Translations under genes and position numbers: made by a program
The notes under the pieces: model-generated
The model's database searches: none
What the model saw: the letters and a program-made list of their open reading frames with translations, nothing else
What the model was told of the DNA's origin: nothing
Origin: Sulfobacillus sp.
Lineage (GTDB): Bacteria; Bacillota; Sulfobacillia; Sulfobacillales; Sulfobacillaceae
Reading direction: 5' to 3'
DNA length: 64,000 nucleotides
Assembly: GCA_027309085.1 (NCBI GenBank)
Contig: DAIDDL010000020.1
Span: 1-64,000, forward strand
In this document: positions 45,101 to 53,156 of the stretch, piece after piece
Layout of the letters: each line of letters starts with the position of its first letter
How positions within the stretch are numbered: position 1 is the stretch's first letter

Positions 45101-46465
45101 GCGGCCCGCGTGCACGCCCTGCGCCATGTGGGGCTGCCGGCGGACATTGGTGTGCCCCTGACCCACACCGCCCTGACTTTGGCCGGACTGCGTGACCGGG
45201 TGGAGTTGTGGGCCGACGGCGGCATGCGGAGTGCGCAAGACGTCGTGCGTCTGGTGCTCCTCGGAGCAAACCGGGTCGGATTCGGCACACTCAGCATGAT
45301 GGCATTGGGATGCACAGTGTGCCGCGGATGCCAGTTGGATACTTGCCATGTCGGCATCACCACCCAGATTGAGTCAGTGGAAGAGGCGGAAATGCGGGGA
45401 CTGAAACGGTTTGTCCCCCAGGACTTGGATGCGGCCGTGGCTGGTCTCGTCGCCCTGTTCAGCCAGCTCGGCGACGGGGTGCGCATGCACCTGCGCTCGC
45501 TCGGATTCACGTCCCTGCAAGAAGCCGTAGGTCAGTCGCAATTTCTCCAGCAGACGTCTTTCCAGTCCCTGCTCGGTTATGAGACCTTTCTCGGCGAACT
45601 GAGTGATTTGGTTCAGCAGAACGAGTATGCGGCGCAGGGAAGTCAAGCCGTGGGATTTTCAGCGAAACCCAGCAGCGGCCCGGTGCGGCTGCGCAACAGC
45701 CGCTCCATCGGCACTAATGTCTCAGGACAGCGAATCCGGTACAAAGACATTAAGACGCCAGTTCTGAATCCTGTCGAAAGGGTTGCCGGCCAGGGCTTCG
45801 GGGCGTTTCTCAGTCACGGCGTTCACCTGATCGCCCACGGCGGCGCCCAGGACGGTGTTGGCAAAGGGGCTTCAGGTGGGCTGATAGCCGTGGTGAAAGC
45901 TCCCAACCGCGAAGGGGCGTTCTACGGGGGCCACGTGGGTAAAAGCATGGCCTATGGAGCACAAGGGGGCCTGTTCATTGTTCAGGGCGGCGCCGATGCC
46001 CGGGCAGGCATTCGCTTGGCTGGCGCCGATCTGGTTATTCTTGGAGACGGCCTCCCGAGTCCCAAGACTGCCCCTACCCTATGGGACAGCGCCGCCATCA
46101 AAGGGTTTGGATTTGAGTACATGACGCGCGGCCGCGGACTTATTCTCGGCGATCCTGGCCCGTGGCTTGCTTCGGGAATGACGGGCGGAGTGATCTACTT
46201 GAGGCAGAGCCCTGAAGAAGGGCTGACCACGGATTTGCTGGTCAGCCGGCTGGCTGAATCGGCGAAAGTGGTGATCAGCCCCCTCAATGCGGCGGATGTG
46301 TCTGCTGTTCGTGATCTCTTGTCCCCTGCTCTCCAAGTGCTTAAAGCCACCAACCAGGTCGAGTCAGCGGTGAGGGTGCAGGCCGTGTGGGATGACCCTA
46401 TCGGTGCGCTGGTCAAAATTGTACCGTCTTCAGAGCAAGTGGACCCCAGTCTGTCGACGGAATGA
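42188..46465 (+). CDS. gltB: Glutamate synthase large subunit
   Basis: Moves the glutamine amide to 2-oxoglutarate, giving two glutamates. Domains in order: N-terminal Ntn glutaminase (nucleophile C18 in HDACAIY, to be exposed by removing a 17-residue propeptide), central domain, FMN-binding synthase barrel (SSMSFGSQGETAF, KPGEGGHLPGKKV, DGGTGAARV), the 3Fe-4S cluster CTVCRGCQLDTCHVG, and the GXGXG C-terminal domain (GGAQDGVGKGASGG). At 1425 residues it is slightly shorter than usual. ATG 42188 has GAAGGCGG seven bases ahead; the tracked start adds 21 residues. No gltD is adjacent, so the electron donor may be ferredoxin or a small subunit elsewhere. Confidence 0.93.
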   Translation: MKNSLAAVRYIGTEHDACAIYAAISKKPNGADSEHSALWRVGVESLRQMDHRAGWIDGRSDGTGLLVDIPRDLWAQRLLEHGVHHSAFDSRFWIFQVVTPMSHRRESIQTLNQSLAGTPFHRLMSHRELTDNGQALDSHALWHAGDPGSTVDIYQTLEVLETAFPGSVASFSNTHIVLKVTQGPDALERILGEQAAADFQPRVVIGHNRFSTNTATDLSRVQPFLGLAHNGEIDTVDRLQREMAAYGVVPISQGSDSQNLDRLISALVWRDHLGHAEAVRVAISPSPAVIASLSEADQILWKKIHAVWGPYAQGPAAIVHRMGNSIVGAVDALGLRPLWILETSEAYILSSEPGITSPDQWVAEPKVIGPGQMVAFEWEADGNVRRIEQSTVMGRLAKRVSCAVPAPWKRSGTAPSTGYPLWLYRANGWHKDDEQLIHSFSQNHREPIGSLGFDGPLAPFSESLVNISDFLQETVAVVTNPALDRERESEHFSLQTFLGARPSWDGLAGAPAEPVLLDSPWLSDADVTDLISHLGASSTTLPLLMSPEADERSASLALAAQAAEAVRNGCQLLVLDDQDATEPGTIGLDPSLATAAVDRALIDAGVRRQTGIIVRSAMIRNLHDGAVLLGLGANAIDPYLIWSLTSPESFTGTRTVMDQGLEKIISTMGIHELAGYGRVFSAIGLPDAIADILDIRSFAAGPYESWAAHRAAQQAQRMALRGEKSRLMPIPRATNYAFKAVKKLTAGSIDIVEYEQEMHHNETKHPIALRQTLSFNTDQALHAEIPVTLQVGEHSLPFVISSMSFGSQGETAFRAYAEAGKQLNMLSMNGEGGEIPDMIGQYYHWRGHQVASGRFGINTTLLNGARYAEIKIGQGAKPGEGGHLPGKKVSVKVAEARSAVPGVDLISPSNNHDLYSIEDLKELIDELKEANPELLVVVKVPIVPNIGTIAVGIVKAGADVINLSGFDGGTGAARVHALRHVGLPADIGVPLTHTALTLAGLRDRVELWADGGMRSAQDVVRLVLLGANRVGFGTLSMMALGCTVCRGCQLDTCHVGITTQIESVEEAEMRGLKRFVPQDLDAAVAGLVALFSQLGDGVRMHLRSLGFTSLQEAVGQSQFLQQTSFQSLLGYETFLGELSDLVQQNEYAAQGSQAVGFSAKPSSGPVRLRNSRSIGTNVSGQRIRYKDIKTPVLNPVERVAGQGFGAFLSHGVHLIAHGGAQDGVGKGASGGLIAVVKAPNREGAFYGGHVGKSMAYGAQGGLFIVQGGADARAGIRLAGADLVILGDGLPSPKTAPTLWDSAAIKGFGFEYMTRGRGLILGDPGPWLASGMTGGVIYLRQSPEEGLTTDLLVSRLAESAKVVISPLNAADVSAVRDLLSPALQVLKATNQVESAVRVQAVWDDPIGALVKIVPSSEQVDPSLSTE

Positions 46466-46487
46466 ATCATCGCAATCCTCGTAGAAG

Positions 46488-46521
46488 CCCGAAGGCCGCT
46501 GAGGTCTCAGCGGCCTTCGGG
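46488..46521. terminator. Shared hairpin between gltB and the acyl-CoA synthetase
   Basis: CCCGAAGGCCGCTGA and TCAGCGGCCTTCGGG are perfect 15-bp arms around GGTC. On the plus strand ATGAATTTT follows, giving a modest T-run for gltB. The right arm also encodes the last four residues and stop of the convergent synthetase gene, so one stem serves both directions. Confidence 0.75.
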
Positions 46522-48456
46522 ATGAATTTTCAAGCAGAGCTCATCAATCACTTCAGGATTTTCCAGGCCCGTGATGTCCCCGGTCACGCCGCCTGACAAC
46601 AAGATCTCCTTCAGCAGGCGCCTCACTATTTTCCCGCTGCGAGTTTTGGGCATCGCGTCCACCACAAAGACCTGGGCCGGCTTTGCTATCGCCCCGATAT
46701 TCTCAGACACCTGGTCGGCCACCCGGATTCCCCACTCCCCGTCTATGCCGCTGCCGGGCCGCACTGTAATGAACGCGACGGGCACCTGGCCTTTCAGCGC
46801 GTCGTCAATGCCAATGACCGCGGACTCTGCGATCCCCTCGAGATTGAGAATGGCGCTTTCCATTTCCATTGTGGACAGCCTGTGCGCGGCCACATTGATG
46901 ACATCATCCACGCGGCCCAAAATCCACAGATGGCCATCCTCATCTTGGACAGCGCTGTCAAAAGTCGTGTAGCTTCCGGGAAATTCTGCAAAGTACTGGT
47001 GGCGGAAGCGATCTGGATCCTGCCAGATGGTGCGGGCCAGGGCCGGGAAGGGCGCGGTCAGGGTCAGAACCCCCGTCTCATTGGCTGCGACGGGCCTTCC
47101 GGATGGGTCGACGATTTGGAATGCGTGCCCCGGGAGCGCAGTGCCGCACGAACCTGGCTTCATCGGCGTGACACCGGCTACAGAGGATACCCAGGCGCTT
47201 CCCGTCTCGCTTTGTCCATACGTGTTGTTGATATCGACACGGCCTGTCCCAATATGCTGCTGCACCCAATACCACGTGGCCGGGTCCAAGGGTTCCCCGA
47301 CCAGCCCGATCAATTTCAGCGCCGACAGATCATAAGCCGCTGGCAATTCAGGGCCGAAACGGGCCAGCATCCTCAGCCATGTCGGCGCCGTGAATATTTT
47401 GGTCACGTGATGTTGCGCCATTATCTGGTAAAACGCTGAAGGGTCAGGGTAATCCATCGCGCCCTCATACACCAGTGCCGTCACCCCGTTGGCCAATCCC
47501 CCCACCAGTTCGAAAATGGGAAAGGTGAGCCATCCCGTGTCAGCCGTGCACCAGTAAATATCATCTTTACCCAAATCCAGGGAATACCGGACATTGTGAT
47601 AGGTGCCTACAAGAAATCCCATCGCAGAGTGCACCAGCCCTTTGGGGCGGGACGTCGTGCCGGAGGTATAGATAATGAAACCCGGCTCGTTGGCCTCCAC
47701 CGGCACAGGATCGGCCACCGGGCCACTCGGGGACAACACTTCATCCCAGTAAATGTCCCGGGGCCGTGTCATGGCCACATCTTCTCTGGTCCTGCGCACG
47801 ACGACCACATGCTCAATACTGGGGAGCCGGTCAATGACTTTGTCCAGAGCGGTCTTCAAAGCCACCACCCGGCCGCGCCGGTATGTGCCGTCCGCGGTCA
47901 CGACCACCCGGGGCTGTGTGTCCACAAGCCGGTCAAATAGGGCCTCCGGCGAAAAGCCTGAAAAGACAATATTATATATGGCGCCGATCCGGTAACATGC
48001 ATGCACTGCCGCAAATGTTTCCAAAAGATTCGGCAGGAAGATGGCGACCACATCGCCCTTGCGGATCCCCATCTCCTGCAGGCTGTATGCAAAGCGCGCG
48101 GTTTCCCCCAACAGCTGCTGGTACGTCCACTGCCGCTCTTCCCCCGTCTCACTCCGCCATATCAGCGCGGTTTTACCGCCATCTGCGGCGGCAAATCGGT
48201 CAATGCAGTTTACACTGACATTGGCTGTGCCGCCGGTAAAGAAACGGAAGTCCGGAAGGCCTCCCTCCATCTCTGCAGTCCAAGGCGTCATCCACTGAAG
48301 ATCCTGGGCGACCGATGCCCAGTACTCACCAAGATGCTGAATGGAAGACTGGTACAGTTGTTGGTACTCTCCGGGTGTGCGGACCGGAATCCGCGCAGAC
48401 GGCTGGTATTGGGGCGGAATCAAAGGCACCTCGCCCAATGCAAACCTCGTACTCAT
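46507..48456 (-). CDS. Acyl-CoA synthetase of the acetyl-CoA synthetase family
   Basis: A 649-residue AMP-forming ligase activating a short acyl acid to its CoA thioester. The P-loop is YTSGTTSRPKG and the C-terminal catalytic lysine is in PKTRSGKIVRR, the usual site of acetylation control. WCTADTGWLT and GRVDDVINVAAHRLST are also typical. In the acyl-pocket motif, normally TYWQTETG, this protein has TYGQSETG: the tryptophan that limits true acetyl-CoA synthetases to short acids is glycine. A larger substrate than acetate is likely. ATG 48456 follows GGGGGT at seven bases. An AT-rich 260-bp gap separates it from the divergent flavoprotein gene. Confidence 0.87.
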   Translation of the reverse strand: MSTRFALGEVPLIPPQYQPSARIPVRTPGEYQQLYQSSIQHLGEYWASVAQDLQWMTPWTAEMEGGLPDFRFFTGGTANVSVNCIDRFAAADGGKTALIWRSETGEERQWTYQQLLGETARFAYSLQEMGIRKGDVVAIFLPNLLETFAAVHACYRIGAIYNIVFSGFSPEALFDRLVDTQPRVVVTADGTYRRGRVVALKTALDKVIDRLPSIEHVVVVRRTREDVAMTRPRDIYWDEVLSPSGPVADPVPVEANEPGFIIYTSGTTSRPKGLVHSAMGFLVGTYHNVRYSLDLGKDDIYWCTADTGWLTFPIFELVGGLANGVTALVYEGAMDYPDPSAFYQIMAQHHVTKIFTAPTWLRMLARFGPELPAAYDLSALKLIGLVGEPLDPATWYWVQQHIGTGRVDINNTYGQSETGSAWVSSVAGVTPMKPGSCGTALPGHAFQIVDPSGRPVAANETGVLTLTAPFPALARTIWQDPDRFRHQYFAEFPGSYTTFDSAVQDEDGHLWILGRVDDVINVAAHRLSTMEMESAILNLEGIAESAVIGIDDALKGQVPVAFITVRPGSGIDGEWGIRVADQVSENIGAIAKPAQVFVVDAMPKTRSGKIVRRLLKEILLSGGVTGDITGLENPEVIDELCLKIHPEGR

Positions 48457-48652
48457 AGCATTCACCCCCACAGATTTTTATTTATGCCAATTTTATCATT
48501 ATAAGCATTATTCGCGCGCTTCTCTGGACAACTTCTCCTCCGTAGTGGGAATACTCTGCAATTAGTGCGGCCCGTGATCCTGGCACTGAGCCCAAGATAT
48601 AGAGCTGCCATGTCGGGAGGGCAGGCACAGCAATTGATTAACCTTCGGGATT

Positions 48653-48682
48653 ATGGCATCATTAGAGTACATCTCATATAAT
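48653..48682 (+). promoter_or_regulatory. Promoter of the NDH-2-like gene
   Basis: ATGGCA (4 of 6) and a perfect TATAAT (48677-48682), 18 bp apart, 35 bp before the GTG start. The ribosome site GGAGGAAGG follows. Confidence 0.6.
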
Positions 48683-48716
48683 CGGGCGGTATAGCCGCAT
48701 ACAGGAGGAAGGCCTT

Positions 48717-49808
48717 GTGCAGAGGATTGTGATTGTCGGAGGCGGCTATGCAGGCTTGGGGGCCATCGGCGCTCTTAGGGAACTTAAAGACGCGGAACTC
48801 ATTTTGATCGAGCCGGGCGAAGGGCACCAGCTGATTCCAGAACTGCCGGAGGCCCTGGCCAAACATGGCGACGTGAACCACCACGTCATGCCCTACGATC
48901 AGCTGCTGAAGGATTCTCCGTTGACCCGCGTGAACGACTCCGTGACAGGTCTGGATACTGCCGCCAAAACGGTCATTCTCTCGGGCGGTGACCCTGTCAG
49001 CTATGACTGGCTGGTTTTATGCCCCGGTTCGGAGCCCTCTTTGCCCCCTATTCCCGGTCTGCGCGAGGTAGCCCACACGCTCCGCGATGGGCACGACGCG
49101 CGCGGCATCAAAGACGCCCTGCGCTATGCCAAGGACCAGAGGGTGGCCGTCATCGGCGGCGGTCTGACAGGTGTGGAGGTTGCGGGGATGCTTGCCATCG
49201 ACCACGACGTGATCCTGGTCGAGGCGTTCGACCGGCTGCTTCCCGCCCTCGGCATAGGCTTGTCGGCGTATGCCTACAAACGTCTCAGGGCTGCCGGCGT
49301 GACCGTCGTCATGGGCCAGAAGCTGATGCAGGTCAACAGCTCCCGCATCGAACTGGAACGGGACCATTATGGATATGATATCCTCATCTGGGCTGGCGGC
49401 ATTACCCCGCCCGAGTGGATACGGCACAGCGGGCTGCCGCTGGATCCCCGGGGATATCCTGTGGCTGACGGATTCGGAGAGGTGCTGCCGCAGGTGTTTG
49501 TGGCAGGTGATTTGTGGCATGTTGTGGTAGATGGAGAGGACATCCCTGCCACTGCGCAGCTGGCCGCCCTGGCCGGCGATTTTGTCGGAGAAACCGTGGT
49601 GAGCCGCATCACTAAAGGTCATCCCGGGTCTGATTTCCGCCCCCGCCTGCGAGGTATGCTGATTTCTCTTGACGAAGGGCAGGGTGTAGGCTGGGTGCTG
49701 CACGGAGGGATTCCGGTCCGCGGTTTCAGCGCCCGGACATTGAAGAATTTCTCGTTTCAGCAATACCGCCTGAAACTCGCGAAAATATTTGACCGTCCAT
49801 GGCCCTAA
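48717..49808 (+). CDS. NDH-2-like FAD/NAD(P) oxidoreductase
   Basis: A 363-residue flavoprotein. The FAD Rossmann motif is VIVGGGYAGLGA at the start, the NAD(P) motif is VAVIGGGLTGVEVAG, and the second FAD contact is PQVFVAGDLW. No redox-active CxxC is present. The order fits type II NADH dehydrogenase or sulfide:quinone-like enzymes, but the SQR cysteines are missing. It probably passes electrons from NADH to quinone at the membrane, although the C-terminal membrane anchor is short. The start is GTG 48717. Confidence 0.82.
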   Translation: MQRIVIVGGGYAGLGAIGALRELKDAELILIEPGEGHQLIPELPEALAKHGDVNHHVMPYDQLLKDSPLTRVNDSVTGLDTAAKTVILSGGDPVSYDWLVLCPGSEPSLPPIPGLREVAHTLRDGHDARGIKDALRYAKDQRVAVIGGGLTGVEVAGMLAIDHDVILVEAFDRLLPALGIGLSAYAYKRLRAAGVTVVMGQKLMQVNSSRIELERDHYGYDILIWAGGITPPEWIRHSGLPLDPRGYPVADGFGEVLPQVFVAGDLWHVVVDGEDIPATAQLAALAGDFVGETVVSRITKGHPGSDFRPRLRGMLISLDEGQGVGWVLHGGIPVRGFSARTLKNFSFQQYRLKLAKIFDRPWP

Positions 49809-49849
49809 ACGGGTGTGGGCAAACTGCTTCTCAAGGAGATTAGACAACG

Positions 49850-50197
49850 ATGAAATATTTAGCCTTTATATTGGGCATTCTCGGAGGAATTTCTGGTATT
49901 CTGGCGGGGTTGTTTGAGCATATTCCGGGAGTTTACACAGCCCTGTTCAACCACTACAGCCGTTTCGGCGTGTCCGCCTCGCACCTCACTGTGGCTATGG
50001 GCGCACTATGCCTCATTGCGGGCGTGCTGTTTCTGTACAAGCCTCTCACCGCCTCTTGGATTGGCTTGTTTGCCACGGTTTTCGGCGCGGCGGGTTCCTT
50101 GACACTGTGGCTGATTCCGGGCAGCTTCATCTTCATGGCGACCGTCATCGGTTTTTTTGACATCAGTCCCAAAAGACACGAGCAGGAAGCGCATTAG
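49850..50197 (+). CDS. Small four-helix membrane protein (DUF4064-like)
   Basis: A 115-residue protein with four hydrophobic stretches (YLAFILGILGGISGILAGL, HLTVAMGALCLIAGVLFLY, ASWIGLFATVFGAAGSL and LWLIPGSFIFMATVIGFF). The layout resembles DUF4064 proteins of Firmicutes; function unknown. AAGGAGATTAGACAACG precedes the ATG, 41 bp after the flavoprotein gene, so they are probably co-transcribed. It overlaps the convergent glycosidase gene by 4 bp. Confidence 0.6.
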   Translation: MKYLAFILGILGGISGILAGLFEHIPGVYTALFNHYSRFGVSASHLTVAMGALCLIAGVLFLYKPLTASWIGLFATVFGAAGSLTLWLIPGSFIFMATVIGFFDISPKRHEQEAH

Positions 50198-51699
50198 CGC
50201 GCGGCAGGCAACAGGCTAAATGCCCGGGAGAACCACTGCGCCAGAATCTGGTGCACTCCGAGCTGGTCCGCAGCGTTATTGATGGTCTGCTGCTCCTGCT
50301 CCATTTCCTTGACCGGCGCCATAGTCTGCGGGTGCTGGAGAGCTGCTGCCACCTGCGCGCCCAGCGCCCCCTCGCGGCGGTACAGCGCCACCCAAGGCTT
50401 GATTTCCTGGTACAAAGCCGGGGACAGGGTGTGCTGCATAACGGTACCGTTGCGGGCCCATGCGGTGAACTCTCTGTCCAGAGCCGTGTTTTCGAGGTTT
50501 TTACCCTGGCCGTAGCTGCTCCAGAAGCTCTTCACATTAGCGGGGAGTCTGTCCGAAGCATCCGGGCTGAGAAAGCTGACGGAATTGGCTCCAGCGAAGC
50601 TGCCAAGAGCGGCCGCGCCTCCTTTCCCCCCTACAGTTTCCAGAGCCTTCTGCCACGCATGGGCGGCGTGATAGGCAGAAGCATTCCGCAGATATGCCGC
50701 TCCGGTGGCTAAAGCAATTTCGGATGCGTACGGCTGCAGCATGGGATTGAATAGGTAACCCCGCAGCGTCTGGGGCAGTCGGGAACCCCTTCTCTCGACC
50801 GGGCCTAAGAAGAGCTGCGGATGATGGGCGATGACGTATGTGTAATCATTGACCGGGTAATTGTCCCAGACAATCAGGGGGTGGCCCAGGTCGCGGCGCA
50901 CCGATTCGGCCTCCTGGGCCGTAATGGAGGCGGAGAGCACGAAGGGTCCCGTCCAGATAACCGGGATGCCGGCGTCCAGATTATCCCGCAAGGATCTCCA
51001 GTACGGCGTTTGCTGCACTCCCCAATAAGTCGTCGGGGTGAAAAACAGATGGATCTGGTGTCCGTCGGCCGCTTCCGCGGCCTCAACGCTGTTGACCAAT
51101 GAACATTGAGCCAGTCCGAGGCTGCCGTGGTAGGCGGCCGCGTCTGCCCCATTGAGCGACGTGGGGATATCGTCAAAGCTCAGCATCACGTTATGGATGC
51201 CCACAGACCAAAGTTCATTGATCTTGGCGACAAGCAGGGCCCGGTCAGCAGCGCTCGAGTACTGTATTGAAAGTCCAGGACTGACCGAACAGATGAATTC
51301 TATCCGGTCCCTGTGTGCGGCAGCCACCAGGTTTCCGAGCTTTCGAAGGTGGCTGGCCGGATAGGGCACATTCCACTCAGCTCGCAGGTACGGGACATTT
51401 TTCGGCGCATACACGAAGGTATTCAGTCCCTGCTTCTCCATGAACTGGAAGATCTTCTGGGTGACCGGATATGACCACCGCGGCCCGTAAAAGCCCTCCA
51501 CAACCCCGGCCAAAAGGCGCGACGGCAAGATGCGGGGATAGGACGCAGCCGCTGTGTCCGGGCGCGCCGGGGCTTGCCCCTGTGGGCGCGGCGCGCCGGA
51601 CTGGAAACGTCCATGGCCCGAGTCGCGGACCATTGCGGCGACTCCAACCACCAGACACAATACCCCAATTCCCATGCCGAACCACAAACGCTTTCCCAT
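50194..51699 (-). CDS. Exported GH84-type beta-N-acetylglucosaminidase
   Basis: A 501-residue secreted or membrane-anchored glycosidase. An N-terminal hydrophobic segment (WFGMGIGVLCLVVGVAAMV) leads to a Pro/Ala-rich linker. The barrel opens with GVVEGFYGPRWS, the hallmark of family 84 (O-GlcNAcase, NagJ), and the catalytic aspartate pair lies in LSFDDIP. VWDNYPVNDY is also conserved. It would remove N-acetylglucosamine from glycans outside the cell by substrate-assisted catalysis. GGAGGCGGG precedes the ATG. A role in remodelling the cell's own polysaccharide is inferred from neighbours. Confidence 0.87.
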   Translation of the reverse strand: MGKRLWFGMGIGVLCLVVGVAAMVRDSGHGRFQSGAPRPQGQAPARPDTAAASYPRILPSRLLAGVVEGFYGPRWSYPVTQKIFQFMEKQGLNTFVYAPKNVPYLRAEWNVPYPASHLRKLGNLVAAAHRDRIEFICSVSPGLSIQYSSAADRALLVAKINELWSVGIHNVMLSFDDIPTSLNGADAAAYHGSLGLAQCSLVNSVEAAEAADGHQIHLFFTPTTYWGVQQTPYWRSLRDNLDAGIPVIWTGPFVLSASITAQEAESVRRDLGHPLIVWDNYPVNDYTYVIAHHPQLFLGPVERRGSRLPQTLRGYLFNPMLQPYASEIALATGAAYLRNASAYHAAHAWQKALETVGGKGGAAALGSFAGANSVSFLSPDASDRLPANVKSFWSSYGQGKNLENTALDREFTAWARNGTVMQHTLSPALYQEIKPWVALYRREGALGAQVAAALQHPQTMAPVKEMEQEQQTINNAADQLGVHQILAQWFSRAFSLLPAAR

Positions 51700-51845
51700 T
51701 GCCCGCCTCCCGGCGCCTCATCATTTGCCATTCTTTGGTTCCCTGTACCTATTTTACTGTAACATATTGTTGCAGGGTTATTGCTCATTATCGGCGGTTG
51801 CGAGAGAATGGGGTCGAAAGCCAAACACACTCAGGGGATATATTA

Positions 51846-53156
51846 ATGAAAAGATCAGGACGCAACATTCTGTCACGGCTTTGGCTCGCAGTTTTTGACA
51901 TTTTTATTTTAAATGCCGCCAATCTGTTAGCTTTCGCCATCCGTTTCGATGTGCACTTGCCACCCTACAATTTTCGGGCTTTTTTGCACCTATTCCCATG
52001 GGAAACACTAGCCCTGGTTATCATCTTCTATTTTTACGGACTTTATGACCGTTCGGCCCATAAAACCTCCCATGAAATCGTAAGTTCCGTCATTATGGCC
52101 ATCATTACCAATACCTTTGTGGCGGCGATGATCAGCCTGCTGTTGGTGACGATTGGCTTGCCGCGCAGTGTTTTCGTGATTTCCGCTTTATTCCAGATGG
52201 CTTTTTTCGTGGTCTGGCGGCTGGCGTACCGCTCCTGGTCCCTGCGCACCGCCCCTACAGTCACCGTTCTGGCTGTGGGAGAGCGGCCGGAGTGGCCCGC
52301 ACTCACGGTGCGGGCGGGACAGTATCTGCCCCGCATCGTCATGGTCTACATGGAACCGGGCCAGCCCTGCGGCGCAGCCCCATGGGGAGAGGTAGGGGCA
52401 GTGATTCTCGGCACGGTGGACGGCGATGTGAAATCCGCGTACTTTATCGAAAGCATGAAGCGCAACGTTCCCTGTTTGTGGAAGCCCGACACTTACGACC
52501 TGCTGGTCGCCGGGTCTGAACTTACGTCTGTGGGAGACACCCCGATGTTTTCTTTGGCGTCGATCCGGACACGCCATGGTTCCGCGGCGTTGAAGCGGGT
52601 TGCCGATATTGCCGTGTCGATCATGGGACTCACCTTGGGACTTCCGGTGTTTCTCGCCATTGGCCTCCTGATTCTGCTCGACTCGGGCGGGCCTGTGCTC
52701 TACCGCCAAGAACGGGTCACTGCAGGCGGGCGGCGTTTCATGCTCCTGAAGTTCCGGACTATGGTGCCCGATGCGGAAGCCGTTACGGGCCCCGTGCTGG
52801 CCGCAGCCCACGACCCGCGGATCACCCGCCTCGGCCATATTTTACGGACCGCGCATCTGGATGAACTGCCACAGCTGTGGAATGTTCTGAAGGGAGATAT
52901 GTCTTTAGTCGGTCCCCGGCCTGAGCGTCCGGTTTTCGTTGATCAGCACCGCCGCGACATTGCCTTTTATGACCTGCGCCATCTGAGCACCCCTGGCTTG
53001 ACAGGGCTTGCGCAGGTGGCTGGGAGCTACACCTCGAGCCCCGAAGAGAAAGCCGCCTACGACCTGCACTACGCCACAAATTGGTCGTGGCTCAAAGATA
53101 TTGTCATTGTCATCCGGACTGTCGTGCAGATTTCGTTTAAAAAGAAGGATGATTAG
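51846..53156 (+). CDS. Polyprenyl-phosphate sugar-1-phosphate transferase (WbaP/CpsE type)
   Basis: Starts exopolysaccharide or O-unit assembly by adding a sugar phosphate to undecaprenyl phosphate. The N-terminal half has four hydrophobic helices and a nucleotide-binding-like domain. The C-terminal catalytic domain shows KRVADIAVSIMGLTLGLP, YRQERVTAGGRRFMLLKFRTM, LDELPQLWNVLKGDMSLVGPRPE and TPGLTGLAQVAG. I use ATG 51846 (436 residues) after AGGGGAT; the tracked ORF adds 125 residues that read antisense to the glycosidase start. It is followed by a convergent O-antigen-ligase-like gene. Confidence 0.93.
   Translation: MKRSGRNILSRLWLAVFDIFILNAANLLAFAIRFDVHLPPYNFRAFLHLFPWETLALVIIFYFYGLYDRSAHKTSHEIVSSVIMAIITNTFVAAMISLLLVTIGLPRSVFVISALFQMAFFVVWRLAYRSWSLRTAPTVTVLAVGERPEWPALTVRAGQYLPRIVMVYMEPGQPCGAAPWGEVGAVILGTVDGDVKSAYFIESMKRNVPCLWKPDTYDLLVAGSELTSVGDTPMFSLASIRTRHGSAALKRVADIAVSIMGLTLGLPVFLAIGLLILLDSGGPVLYRQERVTAGGRRFMLLKFRTMVPDAEAVTGPVLAAAHDPRITRLGHILRTAHLDELPQLWNVLKGDMSLVGPRPERPVFVDQHRRDIAFYDLRHLSTPGLTGLAQVAGSYTSSPEEKAAYDLHYATNWSWLKDIVIVIRTVVQISFKKKDD

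Noticed and set aside
51471-51845. 125-residue N-terminal extension of the sugar transferase
   Set aside because: It is antisense to the glycosidase start and has no signal or domain; ATG 51846 with AGGGGAT gives a normal family start.
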